A stretch of DNA of 64,000 nt from Mayamaea pseudoterrestris (Eukaryota; Bacillariophyta; Bacillariophyceae; Sellaphorales; Sellaphoraceae). A program made the position numbers and the translations under genes. The first letter of the stretch is position 1. Each line of letters begins with the position of its first letter. Below, one piece after another: positions 51,427 through 61,904 of this stretch. Location of the stretch: NCBI GenBank assembly GCA_027923505.1, contig BROI01000007.1, positions 806,001 to 870,000 on the forward strand, written 5' to 3'. The notes beneath the pieces were generated by a model. That model worked only from the letters and a program-made list of their open reading frames with translations. It searched no databases and was not told where the DNA came from.

Positions 51427-51924
51427 TTACGGTGACAGCTTTTCGTAAAAGCTTTCCGGAATGTCGCACGGCTCGTCTCCCTCACCCAAGACGCAGTCGT
51501 TGCAAAACTCGAGTACCTCCGTCGGCGAAAAGTCGAAAATGTCTTCATAGACATCGCAATGACCAGTGCTGATGCATCGTTCCGCGCAGTAGCGCCTTGG
51601 ATCTTCCTTGGCGAGGCGCTTGTCCTTGGCAAACTGACGCATCGATTCGTGCTGCTCCTCCAAGTCGGACACCATGCTCTGCTCATTGTTGCTGCTACCG
51701 CCGAGACTCTGTAGAACGGCTCCTCGATTCTTCTCCATCCATTCATTTTCAAACTCCTTGCGATGGTGCTGTCGGTGAAACTCGGCGTCGATGGAGTCGG
51801 CAATGCGCCTGTCAATGTAGACGCGCGTCGACGGACGAGTGATGCTTGAGCCTAATGGCTGAACGACAAAGGCAGTGGAGCTGGCGGCCAGCATGGTGAC
51901 AAGAACTAGTCTGATGGACATCAT
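51427..51924 (-). CDS. Small plastid-targeted Cys protein, function unknown
   Basis: 165 residues, one exon. The leader MMSIRLVLVTMLAASSTAFVVQPLG carries an ASxAF cleavage motif, so plastid import through the ER is predicted. A charged helical stretch follows (AEFHRQHHRKEFENEWMEKN; VSDLEEQHESMRQFAKDKRLAKED). The C-terminal ~55 residues hold six Cys (YCAERCISTGHCDVYEDIFDFSPTEVLEFCNDCVLG..PCDIP). The paired-Cys layout would suit redox control, as in CP12, but it does not match the CP12 motif. Its promoter region is shared with UDP-sugar pyrophosphorylase and contains TGACGTCA. Confidence 0.65.
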   Translation of the reverse strand: MMSIRLVLVTMLAASSTAFVVQPLGSSITRPSTRVYIDRRIADSIDAEFHRQHHRKEFENEWMEKNRGAVLQSLGGSSNNEQSMVSDLEEQHESMRQFAKDKRLAKEDPRRYCAERCISTGHCDVYEDIFDFSPTEVLEFCNDCVLGEGDEPCDIPESFYEKLSP

Positions 51925-52255
51925 GATAACAATAGAATACGATGTGATGATGGGTTTGGCTGATTTATGACAGTCCCATCACAGCATCAGTTGCCATCGT
52001 CCAAGTCCAAGATCGAAGCATCGCTGCATCAATCACACGGCAGGCGTCACGAATGCATCCGCGGAACATCCAGCTGCTCGGGGCGGCAATATTCCATGAC
52101 AAGTATTTCTGACGTCATAGTGTGACCTGCGTCACTCGTACCGGTACTAAAAAGATTCGTCGGCAGTTTCTTCCACAAGATTCTTTGCTGCTCGGAAGGC
52201 TCATTCAAAAACAAGCCGACAAGCTCAACAGATACAGGCAGCAACAAAGTATACC
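51925..52255. promoter_or_regulatory. Divergent promoter with TGACGTCA and GTACCGGTAC elements
   Basis: 331 bp between the plastid-protein gene (minus) and the UDP-sugar pyrophosphorylase gene (plus). It contains the CRE palindrome TGACGTCA at 52110-52117 and the 10-bp palindrome GTACCGGTAC at 52138-52147. Either could act on both genes. Confidence 0.5.
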
Positions 52256-54229
52256 ATGGAGAAAGCACTCGCCGACTTGACCGACTCGCAGAAGAAGCTC
52301 TTGCAGGAGCTATCCAACGACTATGGCCAGAAACATTTGGTTGGCGAAACGTTCGTCAAAGCGTCCAAATCCGATCGTCAAGCCTACGGCAAGCAACTTG
52401 AAGACCTCCATGAAGAGTATCAAAACAGCAACAAGAACGACAAGGCCGTTGGCTTGATGGCCTACATTGAAAATGCCCGCAAACTACTCAAGGCGAGCTC
52501 CGAAGGCGTCAATCCACTTGAAGGATGGGAGCCAAGCGTTCCAAAGCAGGGAGCGACCGTCGAGTTTGACACGGACGAGTACAATCGCTTGGAGAAGCTT
52601 GGGTTAAAGCAACTGGGAACTGTTGGATTTGTTTTGGTGGCTGGTGGTCTGGGAGAGCGTTTGGGATATAGTAACATCAAGGTATGTGGTGAGGAGCTAT
52701 TGTTGTAACGTGAAAACGTTTTCAGTGTCCATGTTCAACACTCTGACCGCGTGCATTTTATTGTCTTGAACAGGTTGGCTTGCCAACGGAGCTTGCGACT
52801 GGAACCTGCTATCTCCAGTACTACATTGAATACATTCTAGCTGTGCAAGCGCGCTACGGCGAGAACGATATCAAGCTTCCACTATGCATCATGACGTCGA
52901 TTGACACGCACTCTCGTACGCTCCAACTATTGGAGAAGCACAACTACTTTGGAATGGATGCAGAGCAAGTGACGCTGGTGCAGCAAGGCCAAGGCGTTCC
53001 AGCATTGTTAGATAATGATGCCAAGATTGCGCTTGACGAAGATGCCTGTAAAATCATTACCAAACCGCATGGACATGGTGATGTTCATGCCTTGTTGTAC
53101 CAGCACCAAGTGGCCAAGAAGTGGGTGATGCAAGGCATTGAGTGGCTTGTATGCTTTCAGGATACTAATGGACTGGCCTTTCATACGTTGCCACTCATGC
53201 TGGGTGTGTCAACTGACGTTGAACCATGCTTGGTCATGAACTCGTTGGCAGTTCCTCGCAAGGCCAAGCAGGCGATTGGAGGCATTGCGCAGCTGACCCA
53301 CAAGGAGACTGGAAAATTGAGGTATGATTGTGTTGTTTAACGTAGCCGAGCTATTTTATATTGAATCTCGATACTGACTCTCAATCGTTTGCAGAACAAT
53401 TAATGTCGAGTACAACCAACTCGATCCTATCTTGCGATCAACGCCAGGTTGGGAGAATGGAGATGTGAATGACGACGAGACTGGCTATTCGCCTTTCCCT
53501 GGTAACATTAACCAGCTCCTATTCCGTCTTGACGCGTACTCTGACATTCTCGAGCGGACCAAGGGCATCATGCCCGAGTTTGTCAACCCAAAGTACAAGG
53601 ATGACACTAAGACGGTCTTTAAGAAGTCAACGCGCCTTGAGTGCCTCATGCAGGACTTTCCAACTGTTTTGAACGAAGATGAAAGCAAACGCGTTGGTTT
53701 CACTAGCATTACAGCGTTTCTTTGCTTCTCTCCCGTCAAGAATGACACGGATGACGGCGTCAAGCTGCAGGAGGATGGGACGGCGCCCGGAACTGCCGCC
53801 ACGGGCGAAGCGGACCAACTCGCCGCGGTTCGCGCCATGATGCGGGCGGCCGGCTGTCAAGTAGAGGATGCGCCGGAAGAAGTTTATCGCGGCATCAAGG
53901 TTGTCCCGGGTCCAACGATTGTGCTCAAGCCTAGCTTTGTGACTGCTCCTGCCGAGTACAAGGTCAAGTTCCCTTCACCCGAAAAGGTAAAAATCAGCGC
54001 TCGATCTACCTTGATTGTCAATGGGTCAGGAGTGACGATTGAACAGTTGGATCTTGATGGAGCGCTAGTCATTGAGTGCGCCCCTGGAAAGACACTGAAT
54101 GTCAAGCAAGAAGATCCAATTAAAAATGCAGGATGGGTGCGAGTCAAGGACGAGGAAAGTGAGGATGAAATTATTAAGATGCGCGGCTATCGCTTGGAGC
54201 GCAAAGAAACGGAGCGCATTGAGGCGTAG
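52256..54229 (+). CDS. USP: UDP-sugar pyrophosphorylase
   Basis: Three exons: 52256-52681, 52774-53321 and 53395-54229; the product is 602 residues, normal for the family. It makes UDP-sugars from UTP and sugar-1-phosphates. The nucleotide-binding loop is GFVLVAGGLGERLGYSNIK followed by VGLP across intron 1. Other blocks: TGTCYLQYYIEYI, ITKPHGHGDVHALLY, GIEWLVCFQDTNGLAF, VPRKAKQAIGGIAQLTH, VEYNQLDPIL and the uridine-sugar region FPGNINQLLFRLDAY. A C-terminal beta-helix follows (STLIVNGSGVTIEQLDLDGALVIECAPG). The HGHGD and NTNGL-like (here DTNGL) sites suit USP rather than UGPase or UAP. It feeds glycan and cell-wall synthesis, presumably in the cytosol. Confidence 0.9.
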
Positions 54230-54670
54230 CCGGAGGTTTTAAACTAAATAGCAATTTAGTAAAAAGGCAACATGCCGTATATTAAACCCAATATGTATTT
54301 GGTAACGACTCCATGCCCTGGGTGAGTCAGTTACTCTTGTTTTGTTTCTTTCGTTTGATGGGCATGTTCACAACACTACGGTCATGAGTCCCCATAATCA
54401 GAGTTCATGGTTGTATCAGTACTATGCGAGTGCTTGAAGATCGAATGAAGGACAATTCCTTGCATGTGGTCAAACGTTAGTGCTTAGGCTTTCGCTCCAT
54501 TGTAACGGTCTTGGGCTTTATGTAAGAACCATTGCCATGCGCTTGCAGTTCTATCACAATCGATATTTGACTGCAGCGCCGCAGCTACGCAAATGCTTGG
54601 CGCGATCCTATTTCACTGTGTATTCTAAATATTCTATATATTAATATGCACCCACTGAAAAAAACGTTGG
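54230..54670. other. Convergent 3' region
   Basis: 441 bp between the pyrophosphorylase stop and the end of the first surface-protein gene. No gene seen. Confidence 0.35.
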
Positions 54671-57569
54671 CTACCTTGACGATGACCACTCATCGCAATC
54701 AGAGTAGGACGACCGAGTTGAAACTGTACACAACCATGTTGGCATTTCATCAGGAACGACTTCTTCAACGTCGTCCAGCTCTAACGCAATGTCATGATCA
54801 TCCAATATTGTGGATAAAATGGCGCTAGCATTGTCATCATCTTCTTTCTCGCTTGTGCAGCTATGCAAGTTTACTCGCGTTGCACCCACTGATATCCTTG
54901 GCAAACTCAAGTCCTCTGACGTGGCTCTGCTAGTTTGCGAACCGATGTCTTGTGCCCCTCCGCTACTTACATCCAGCCCATGCTTTCCTACCTTATCCAG
55001 CTCATTGAACTCACGCTGTATCCTTCCTCGGCGCTTCTTCCGATAGGACACGGATGCGGCCAATCCTGCTGCAAGTAAGCCAAACGTACCAAGGGCTGCC
55101 GCAGCAAATGGAAGAATTGAGTGTTTCTCCTCGGAGGCAATGCCTGCCGTAGAAGCGGGAACATCAACAGTCGAGTATGAGATAGAGAGCGTTGCCGAAA
55201 ATGGATTTGTTGGTGGCAAAAGGCTGAGATCAGATAGCAACTCTTGAACAGCTGGTGGCGAAAGTGCGGTCGATACAAGTATATCAATGTCGGATTGGGT
55301 AGGATACTCAAATAACCCGCCAGGAAAAGTCACTGTCAATCCCAGGCCAACCTCGGAAGAGCCCGCGGAAGCTGTACTTCCTATTGTAGATACTGTAACA
55401 TCCAGAGGAGATGACACGCCCAGGCTCAAGGAGTTGTTGATGGCCGTTTCGATGTATGCGCTCGCCGCGCTCACAGCTTCGTCAATGTCCGTCTGCGCCG
55501 GCGTCACCGATGCTTGGAGTGTAAATACCACAGAAAAAGCTGTAGCATCAACACTGACAGTCTCACCAGTGGGGCCGGTAGATCCACTTGGTCTGAAACT
55601 GATAGCGGGTGCCAAGGCGGGTGGCACTGATCCTGAAGGTCCTGGAGTGACCGTCGGCACGATGCTGACGCGAGAAGGTGAGGTTGATGCCGTCGGGCCG
55701 GTTGGTGTTAAGCTAGTGATACCTGTAATCGTAGAGGGTACAGTGGAAGGTGCTTGCGTAGTAGAAGTTGGTACCTCCGACGCTGAAGGACGTGGAGACA
55801 CTGTAATTTGCGAAGGTCCCGGGCTAGCAGTGCTTGCAGATGGAACTCTGGAGGGTGCTTGCGTGGTTGTGGTCGGTCTCTGTGACGCAGATGGGCGTGG
55901 CGAAGGTGTTGGAAGCGTAGGTCGCTGACTATCTATCACTGAACCTGCAGTAGGCACAGATGAAGGCGTTTGGAAAGTAGTGCTCGGTCCCTCCGAGACG
56001 GAAGGACGCGGTGAACTCGACGGAGCAGGAGCGGAGGTGCTTGACTCAGCTGATGGGACAACGGACGGCACCTGAGTAACTGTAATCGGCGTTTCAGTTG
56101 TCGTGGGGCGCGGCGAGGCCGCAGACGGGGTAGAGCTGGGAACTTCGGTCACCGTTGGTCGAGGCGAAATGGAAGGGCTTGTGGGCGAAGCACTACCGGA
56201 AGGAATGGGCGATGCGCCGCCTTGGGAGGGTGAATTTGAAGCACCAGATGGCGCTAGTGACTGCGTTGGACGCCGTGTCAATGTAGTCGGTTCTTGTGAA
56301 GACGTTGGGAAGGTCTGAAAAAGAAAGAGGTCAGATGAGTATTACGCGATACACAAGTAAAACAAGGCCATTATGTTGAACCTACCGATGGGCTACTCGA
56401 AGCTTGGTTTTGACTTGGCGTTACTGAAGGCACCCTGGCTATTCTCGACGGCGACGCAGAACGCGACGGCTCCGACGAAGCAGTCGCTGCTTGCAAACTT
56501 GGTGCCAAAGATACGGTAGGCCGTCGAGTTTCGGTGGAAGGAGACACAGAAGCCGAAGGTAATCCAGAAGGCGCCGATGAGCTCGATGGCGCAGACGATT
56601 CTGTCTCAATCAAGCTTGATGGAGGCACACTCGGTGAAACAGAGCTAGTTGGTCGTCGGGTCGTCGTGGAAGGTGAGCTGGACAGTGATGGAACAGTTGA
56701 TGGAGCTACGGAAGCGCTAGGCATTGCCGCGGAATGAAGTGTTGGACCGGAACTCGGTGACAGGGTCGCTTGAGAAATGCTGGAGGTTGGCGCCGGTAAA
56801 GGTGATGGCGCCGATGGAACAACCGATTCGGAAGTGCCCGGAGCAACAGTCAGAGCACTCGGTAGCAATTCTGTCGACGGTGCTTCCGTCATTAAGCTCG
56901 ATGTAGGAACAGGACTAGAACTTGGTCGTAGCGTCATCATATTCTTCCTTGTCGGCGACAATGACTTAGGCGCTGCCATTCTCATCGTTGGAACGCTTGA
57001 GCGCATGACGAGAGATTGAGGCCGCTTGTGGGGCGCTTTGGTGTGAACTGATGTCGGTCTCTTCATGTGTGGTCGAGTCGGGGTTCGCGTTGGTGTTTGC
57101 GTTTCAATGAGTGAAGGAGGTTCAATGCAGTCGTCTATCAATTATAAGAAGGTCAGTGGATTGCATGGATCAAACAAAAAGTAGCACACAAATTCGAACA
57201 ACTCAACTTACCAAAGACGAAATATGTTCCATCGCTGTTCCACTGAATGCATCCACCATAACGCAAATTAGTACCTGCTTTGCTGGAACTTTTCTTGCTG
57301 CCTTTGATTCCTTTTATTTTGCTTCCTTTACCGACCCCTTTGCTTGATTTTAGCGATGACACTCCTTTTGAGGTGTATGGAAGTTCCACTTCATGTGGCG
57401 GGAATGGTACCGCGTACGAGTCCTGCCCATTACCTGGAAGGGGCGGTAATTTGTATGAATGCAAACGCCGCGATGGTCGCAACACCGACTCATTTGCAAG
57501 TGATCCATAGACTTTGAATAGAAAAAGAACAAGCGCCAGGAGTCCCTGGCTGTGGCTGGTTGGTGTCAT
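54671..57569 (-). CDS. Surface protein 1: KGSK cluster, Pro/Ser/Thr stalk, juxtamembrane module, TM, tail
   Basis: Three exons: 57569-57212, 57134-56386 and 56314-54671 (phases 1 and 0); the product is 916 residues. Order: signal peptide (MTPTSHSQGLLALVLFLFKVYGSLA); Lys/Ser cluster (SSKGVGKGSKIKGIKGSKKS); a short Cys pair (GGCIQWNSDGTYFVFDDC) spanning intron 1; about 500 residues of PS-x-x-PS-type repeats, mucin-like and probably heavily O-glycosylated. Then a ~130-residue module beginning VDATAFSVVF and ending SDIDILVSTALSPPAVQELL, a membrane helix (ILPFAAAALGTFGLLAAGLAASV) with a basic stop (YRKKRRGR), and a ~100-residue cytoplasmic tail. The module is SEA-like in position and strand/helix pattern. 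Role in wall, adhesion or silica is inferred from composition only. Confidence 0.82.
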
Positions 57570-58191
57570 ATGTTGAGAATGCGTGCGCTCTCGGCGGCGA
57601 GCAATCAACGTGACGGCAATCGAGGCGCGACCGCAGCGGAACCAATGACGGAAAGAAGCTGAGCAATTAGCTATACAGCACTGCTGCCTCTATATGTCGT
57701 CGTTGTTGTTGTTGTTGCCTGAGGCCTCTCTTGTTGATTTCTGGTACACCGATGCTGAAGCTGCTGCAACACACTGCTGCCGACGTCTTGAGTCTTGTTG
57801 CGGGAGATGGGGATTGTGCTCACAAAAATGTTGCCCGTGCGCACGGCGCAAGTGCAGCTCAAAAATTTTTGGTCCCTTGGCGCATCTCTAAGAACTCAAA
57901 TAGAGTCTTCGATCTGTGTCTGTGTCTTGTTGTAGAGTGGTCCACTCGCTGAAAATTGATCGTGTTTGCAGAGCTAGACGGCGCGTCGTTCGCAGGATGG
58001 TGAAATGATGCTGCGACATCAAGTCGAACATCTCCTTACAGTCCCGCCGAGACCCACATGTAAGCTTTTATTGACAAAGTACATTCTTTTACCATATAAA
58101 GCATTGCACTATTAATATACATTAACCGCATAAACGACTGCTCAAATCAGCTGATCTGTTAGCGGACACCAAGAAGCAAGAAAGTGATCGG
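57570..58191. promoter_or_regulatory. Intergenic DNA between surface-protein genes 1 and 2
   Basis: 622 bp holding the promoter of gene 1 and the 3' end of gene 2. A GTTGTTGTTGTTGTT run occurs at ~57702. Nothing else recognised. Confidence 0.35.
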
Positions 58192-61100
58192 CTATGGATC
58201 GTTTCTCACCGAGCGATCTGACTCGAATGTTGAGGATGCATCAAATTCTCGTATGCTGGCTCTCACAAAATTTTCAAAGGATTCGCGGGAGGCGTCATCG
58301 TCAGATTGTGATTGCCCTTCCACCCAGTCGCTGCAGTCATCAGTCTTGTCGCCCACAGTGTGGGCTTTATTGAAGCTTCCATCGTTTGTTAATCGCCTCC
58401 TTCTAGCAACGGTCACAGCTCCTAGCCCTGCCACGCACATTGCGAATGCTCCGGCGAGAGCACCAATGACAGGTATTGAAACATTCGGCTCTTCAGCGCT
58501 CGATGCCTCTGTACTCTCCTCGGATTTCGGCACCACCATGGCAGAATATGCAACACTATCCACTGATGAAATGGGATTTGCTGACACCATGTTCTCTAAA
58601 AGCTCCACCAAGTTGTCAACACTTGGAGATGAGAGTGCTTCTTTGATTAGTGCATCCAACTCAGCCTTGCTTGGAATCTTGGCGGAATCGTCTGAAAAAG
58701 TTGCTGTGAGGTCAAATCCAGTTCCAAATTGTTTTGCTGCACCAGTGTTGCCGAGGGCAGTGACCGTGACACTGAGAAGCGTCGTCGTCTTCTTCTTCCG
58801 AGATTCATAATATTTGATAAAGTAGTTGCGCAGAAAAGCCTGGACAACAGCAGCTGCTGCACTATAATCTTGGTCTGCTGGTGACGCTTTTGCTTCGACC
58901 GGCATGGAATAGAGTACAGCAAAACTGGTAGCGTCGACTGGACTGCCAACAGTTGCTGCTGCCGCGAGAGCCGTCGGGACTGGGGTTGTACCCGTCGGCG
59001 ACAGTGATCGTGTCGGTGAAGTAGTACCCGCCTGTGCAAGAATGGAAAGTTAGAAGATTGATGGTGCAACGCAATTAACTGACTTTGATGCGTATCATTT
59101 CTTACCGATGTTGTTGGTGCTGCTGTCGTTGGTACAAGCGCAATGGAAGGAGTTGCTGTCTCGCCAGTCCCTGGTGCAGCGCTCACAGTCGGGGTAAGAA
59201 CATTTGAAGAAGGCACTCCTCCACCGATCGTTGTGGGAACGGCGGTAGCAATACTGCTAGTTGGTACCGAGCTCGCAGAAGGCGTCAATGGTACTGACGG
59301 GGCACCCACAATAGTCGGGGTAGAAGATCCTGTTCCAATTGAAGATGGGCTGACACTTACTGTAGGCACGGCAATACCAGTAGCAGGACTTCCTGTAGCT
59401 GCATTGCTCGAAGGTGCGATACTTGTCGTGGGAAGAGGAAGCACGGTCGGACCACTTGGTGCTGTCGTGCCAGGGCTTATCGTACCCAAAGTTGGAGCAC
59501 CAAGGACGCTGGGAGCTTGACTTATTGTCGGACCCGCAACTCCTGACGGAGCCGCGCTGATTGAAGGTGTTATTGAGAGCAAAGAAGTCGGTGCACGTGT
59601 TCCAACTAGTGGAGTTGTTGGAGCAGGACTAACTGTGGGAACAATAGTGCCTCCAGTGCTGGGACTGATACTCGGTGCCGTGCTCGTGCTGGGCTGGGGC
59701 GAAACCGTGGGAAAGCTTGCCGAAGAAGGCACTGCCGAGATACTCGGTGAAGCGGAGACACCCGAAGGCGCAGAACTGATTGTTGGAAAAGATGTTGCTC
59801 CACCGATACTGGGTCCTGCAGAAGGTGCTGGCGAGGTGGTGGGAAACGCTGCGAAAGAAGGTGCCGACGATATACTTGGTGTCACCGTTCCGGTGCCTGC
59901 TGCTGATGGTGCTACCGATGGCGCTGCAGATGGTGCCACACTTAATCCAGTTGGTGCATTGGTTGTACTTGGTCGAGCTGTACCTCCAGTTGTTGGAACA
60001 GATGTTGGGAATTCTGGGACTAGCGTCCCAGCCGTTGGCGTTCCCTGCGAGGTTGGCGTCGCGGTTGGCGCAGCAGTCAGTGGCGCTGTAGGCTGCTCAG
60101 TTGCCAGTCCCGGCGTTGGAACTGTTGTTGGAGTCACTCCTGGTGCTTCGGTCTCGGTTGCGGATGGAATAGGCGTTGCATTCGGTGCCGCGACTGTTGG
60201 TGCTGATGGCGTTACAGCGGTCGGCGATGTAGGCGCAGATCCTCCGGCTGTTGGCGCTGACGTCGCTGATGGTGTTGATGGCCTTCCTGCAGTAGGCGCT
60301 GAAGGCGCCGATGGAGCGGATGGCGCTGATGGCCCCCCAGCAGAAGGTGTCTCAGGCTCGTTAGTATTCAACGAAGTCGGTACAATCGTCGATTCTGGGG
60401 CGGTGGGAGCGCCAGTGGGAGAGTTGCTAGGCGAAGTCGTCGGAGACTTTGACGGGACGGTTTGCTTTCTGTAATAGTAGCAGTCTGTGGGAGAAATACA
60501 TATAGCATGTGAGAGAATTGAATGATATCAGAAGCAAACACATATTTCTCGCATCTACTTGCCTGCATTGCCACCTCCTCCACTGACACTGACACTGCCG
60601 CCACCACCTGAGACTGATCCTTCAGGTGGTGGCGGTGGTGGACCTTTGCTGCTCTTACTTCCTTTGCCGCCGATATCTTTTTTGCTACCCTTCAATCTTC
60701 GACCCCCTCGAGGGAAGCAAATAACCTCCCAGTCGCCTCCTTCCTTCCCTTCAGGCCATGATGAATCAATCATGTTCGATGCCGATCCAGTGCTTGGCAC
60801 ATAATTCTGTCCACCTGAACTACCACTTGATTCGGTGTTTGTGTAACCGTTTCCACTGGTGGTTCCGGATCCCCCACCAACAAATCCCTTGCCACCATAA
60901 GCGCCACTGTATGGGTCGGGCTGTTCGTACGTATATCCTGGTAAATGGTACGAGCCTGGCATCGCTGCACCATCCGCCGGTGGAGGTGCCATTTGGCCTT
61001 GGTCTCCGCCGCCGCCGCCATCTCCATTGTTGAATAGAAGGCCTCGTCGCTCTGTGCCTTTCAGTCGATGCTCTATCATATTTTGACTTGCTCGAATTGT

Positions 61101-61202
61101 CCTTGATTGCTTCAATTTGCTGGCGTCTGATACATGGTTGATGGCGCAGCAGCACACGCTCAACCAACCGAGAACGGCGAGCGTCCGAGAGCTAATCGCC
61201 AT
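58192..61202 (-). CDS. Surface protein 2: Gly-rich/KGSK N-terminus, Pro/Ser/Thr stalk, juxtamembrane module, TM, tail
   Basis: Three exons: 61202-60563, 60484-59106 and 59031-58192 (phases 1 and 0, as in surface protein 1); the product is 952 residues. Intron 1 uses a GC donor (CAG|GCAAGT). Order: signal peptide (MAISSRTLAVLGWLSVCCCA); Gly-rich, Tyr-containing region; Lys/Ser cluster (GSKKDIGGKGSKSSKG) with polyPro; Asp-Cys at the intron 1 junction; ~450 residues of A/P/S/T repeats (SAPSAPSAPSAPTAG; TPSISSAPSFAAFPTTSPAPS). The membrane-proximal module starts VDATSFAVLY and ends AELDALIKEALSSPSVDNLVELL, then TM (IPVIGALAGAFAMCVAGLGAVTV), a RRRR stop and an acidic tail. It is a clear paralogue of gene 1, adjacent and on the same strand. 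Confidence 0.82.
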
Positions 61203-61904
61203 GGTCTTGAGTGATTGTTTGCTGATTAGAATTACTTGCACTTGATTTTGTTGTCGTCTATAAGCTTGCAGTCGTCTCTTTTGTAGACGCAAACACGAGA
61301 CGATAATCGTCGATCCGATCTTGGGAACAAAAATGTGAGGGTCGATGTTCGATCCGTTAAATCAAAAATTCGAAAGAAAATGTTAAAACGTCTTCACGTC
61401 GGAGCGTTACTGGAGTAAGCACGGATCGAACGCGAAACGATCGAACGCGAAACGCTCATCGAGTCGTCGCCAGATTCATCATCGATCAAGCCTTTCTCAC
61501 GGCTTGAATACGAAGAAACAAACGAGATGAAGAATTAAAAGTACGGATCTCGATCATACGCGACGAGATGATAAAGGAGCTACCGTTAGTTGACGATGAG
61601 GACAGGCCGTGAGCGAATAAGGTCAAAGAATGAAGGAAACGGACTAATGCTTGCTTGCGCCTTTTCAGCTCGCTATTTTTCATTTGATGGAGGGAAAGTA
61701 GGCTACAATTAATCACACTTGTGTGCTGAGATTGATGCAAGCTCATTCGCAAAGAGTGGTGACAGCGCAGCGAGACGATGATGAGGAGAGCCAGAAAACT
61801 AAATGAACACAATCTATAATTATATATCTACAAATTCTATCGAAAGGCAATCAAAAACTCCACGCAGGCGTTTCGAGCATGCCGCACTATTACAAACTTG
61901 ATGC
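61203..61904. promoter_or_regulatory. Intergenic DNA between surface-protein genes 2 and 3
   Basis: 702 bp with no supported gene. A perfect 15-bp tandem duplication (GATCGAACGCGAAAC) lies at 61424-61453, about 220 bp upstream of gene 2's start. Confidence 0.4.

Noticed and set aside
59635-60474. 279-codon plus-strand ORF (and similar ones at 55287-55928 and 61948-62460)
   Set aside because: These are antisense to Pro/Ser/Thr repeats, which leave long stop-free opposite frames. They have Val/Gly/Ala repeat composition and no start context.
61486-61812. 108-codon minus-strand ORF between surface genes 2 and 3
   Set aside because: Starts hydrophobic but is otherwise Ser-rich without pattern. 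It could be an unrecognised exon, but no splice signals support it.
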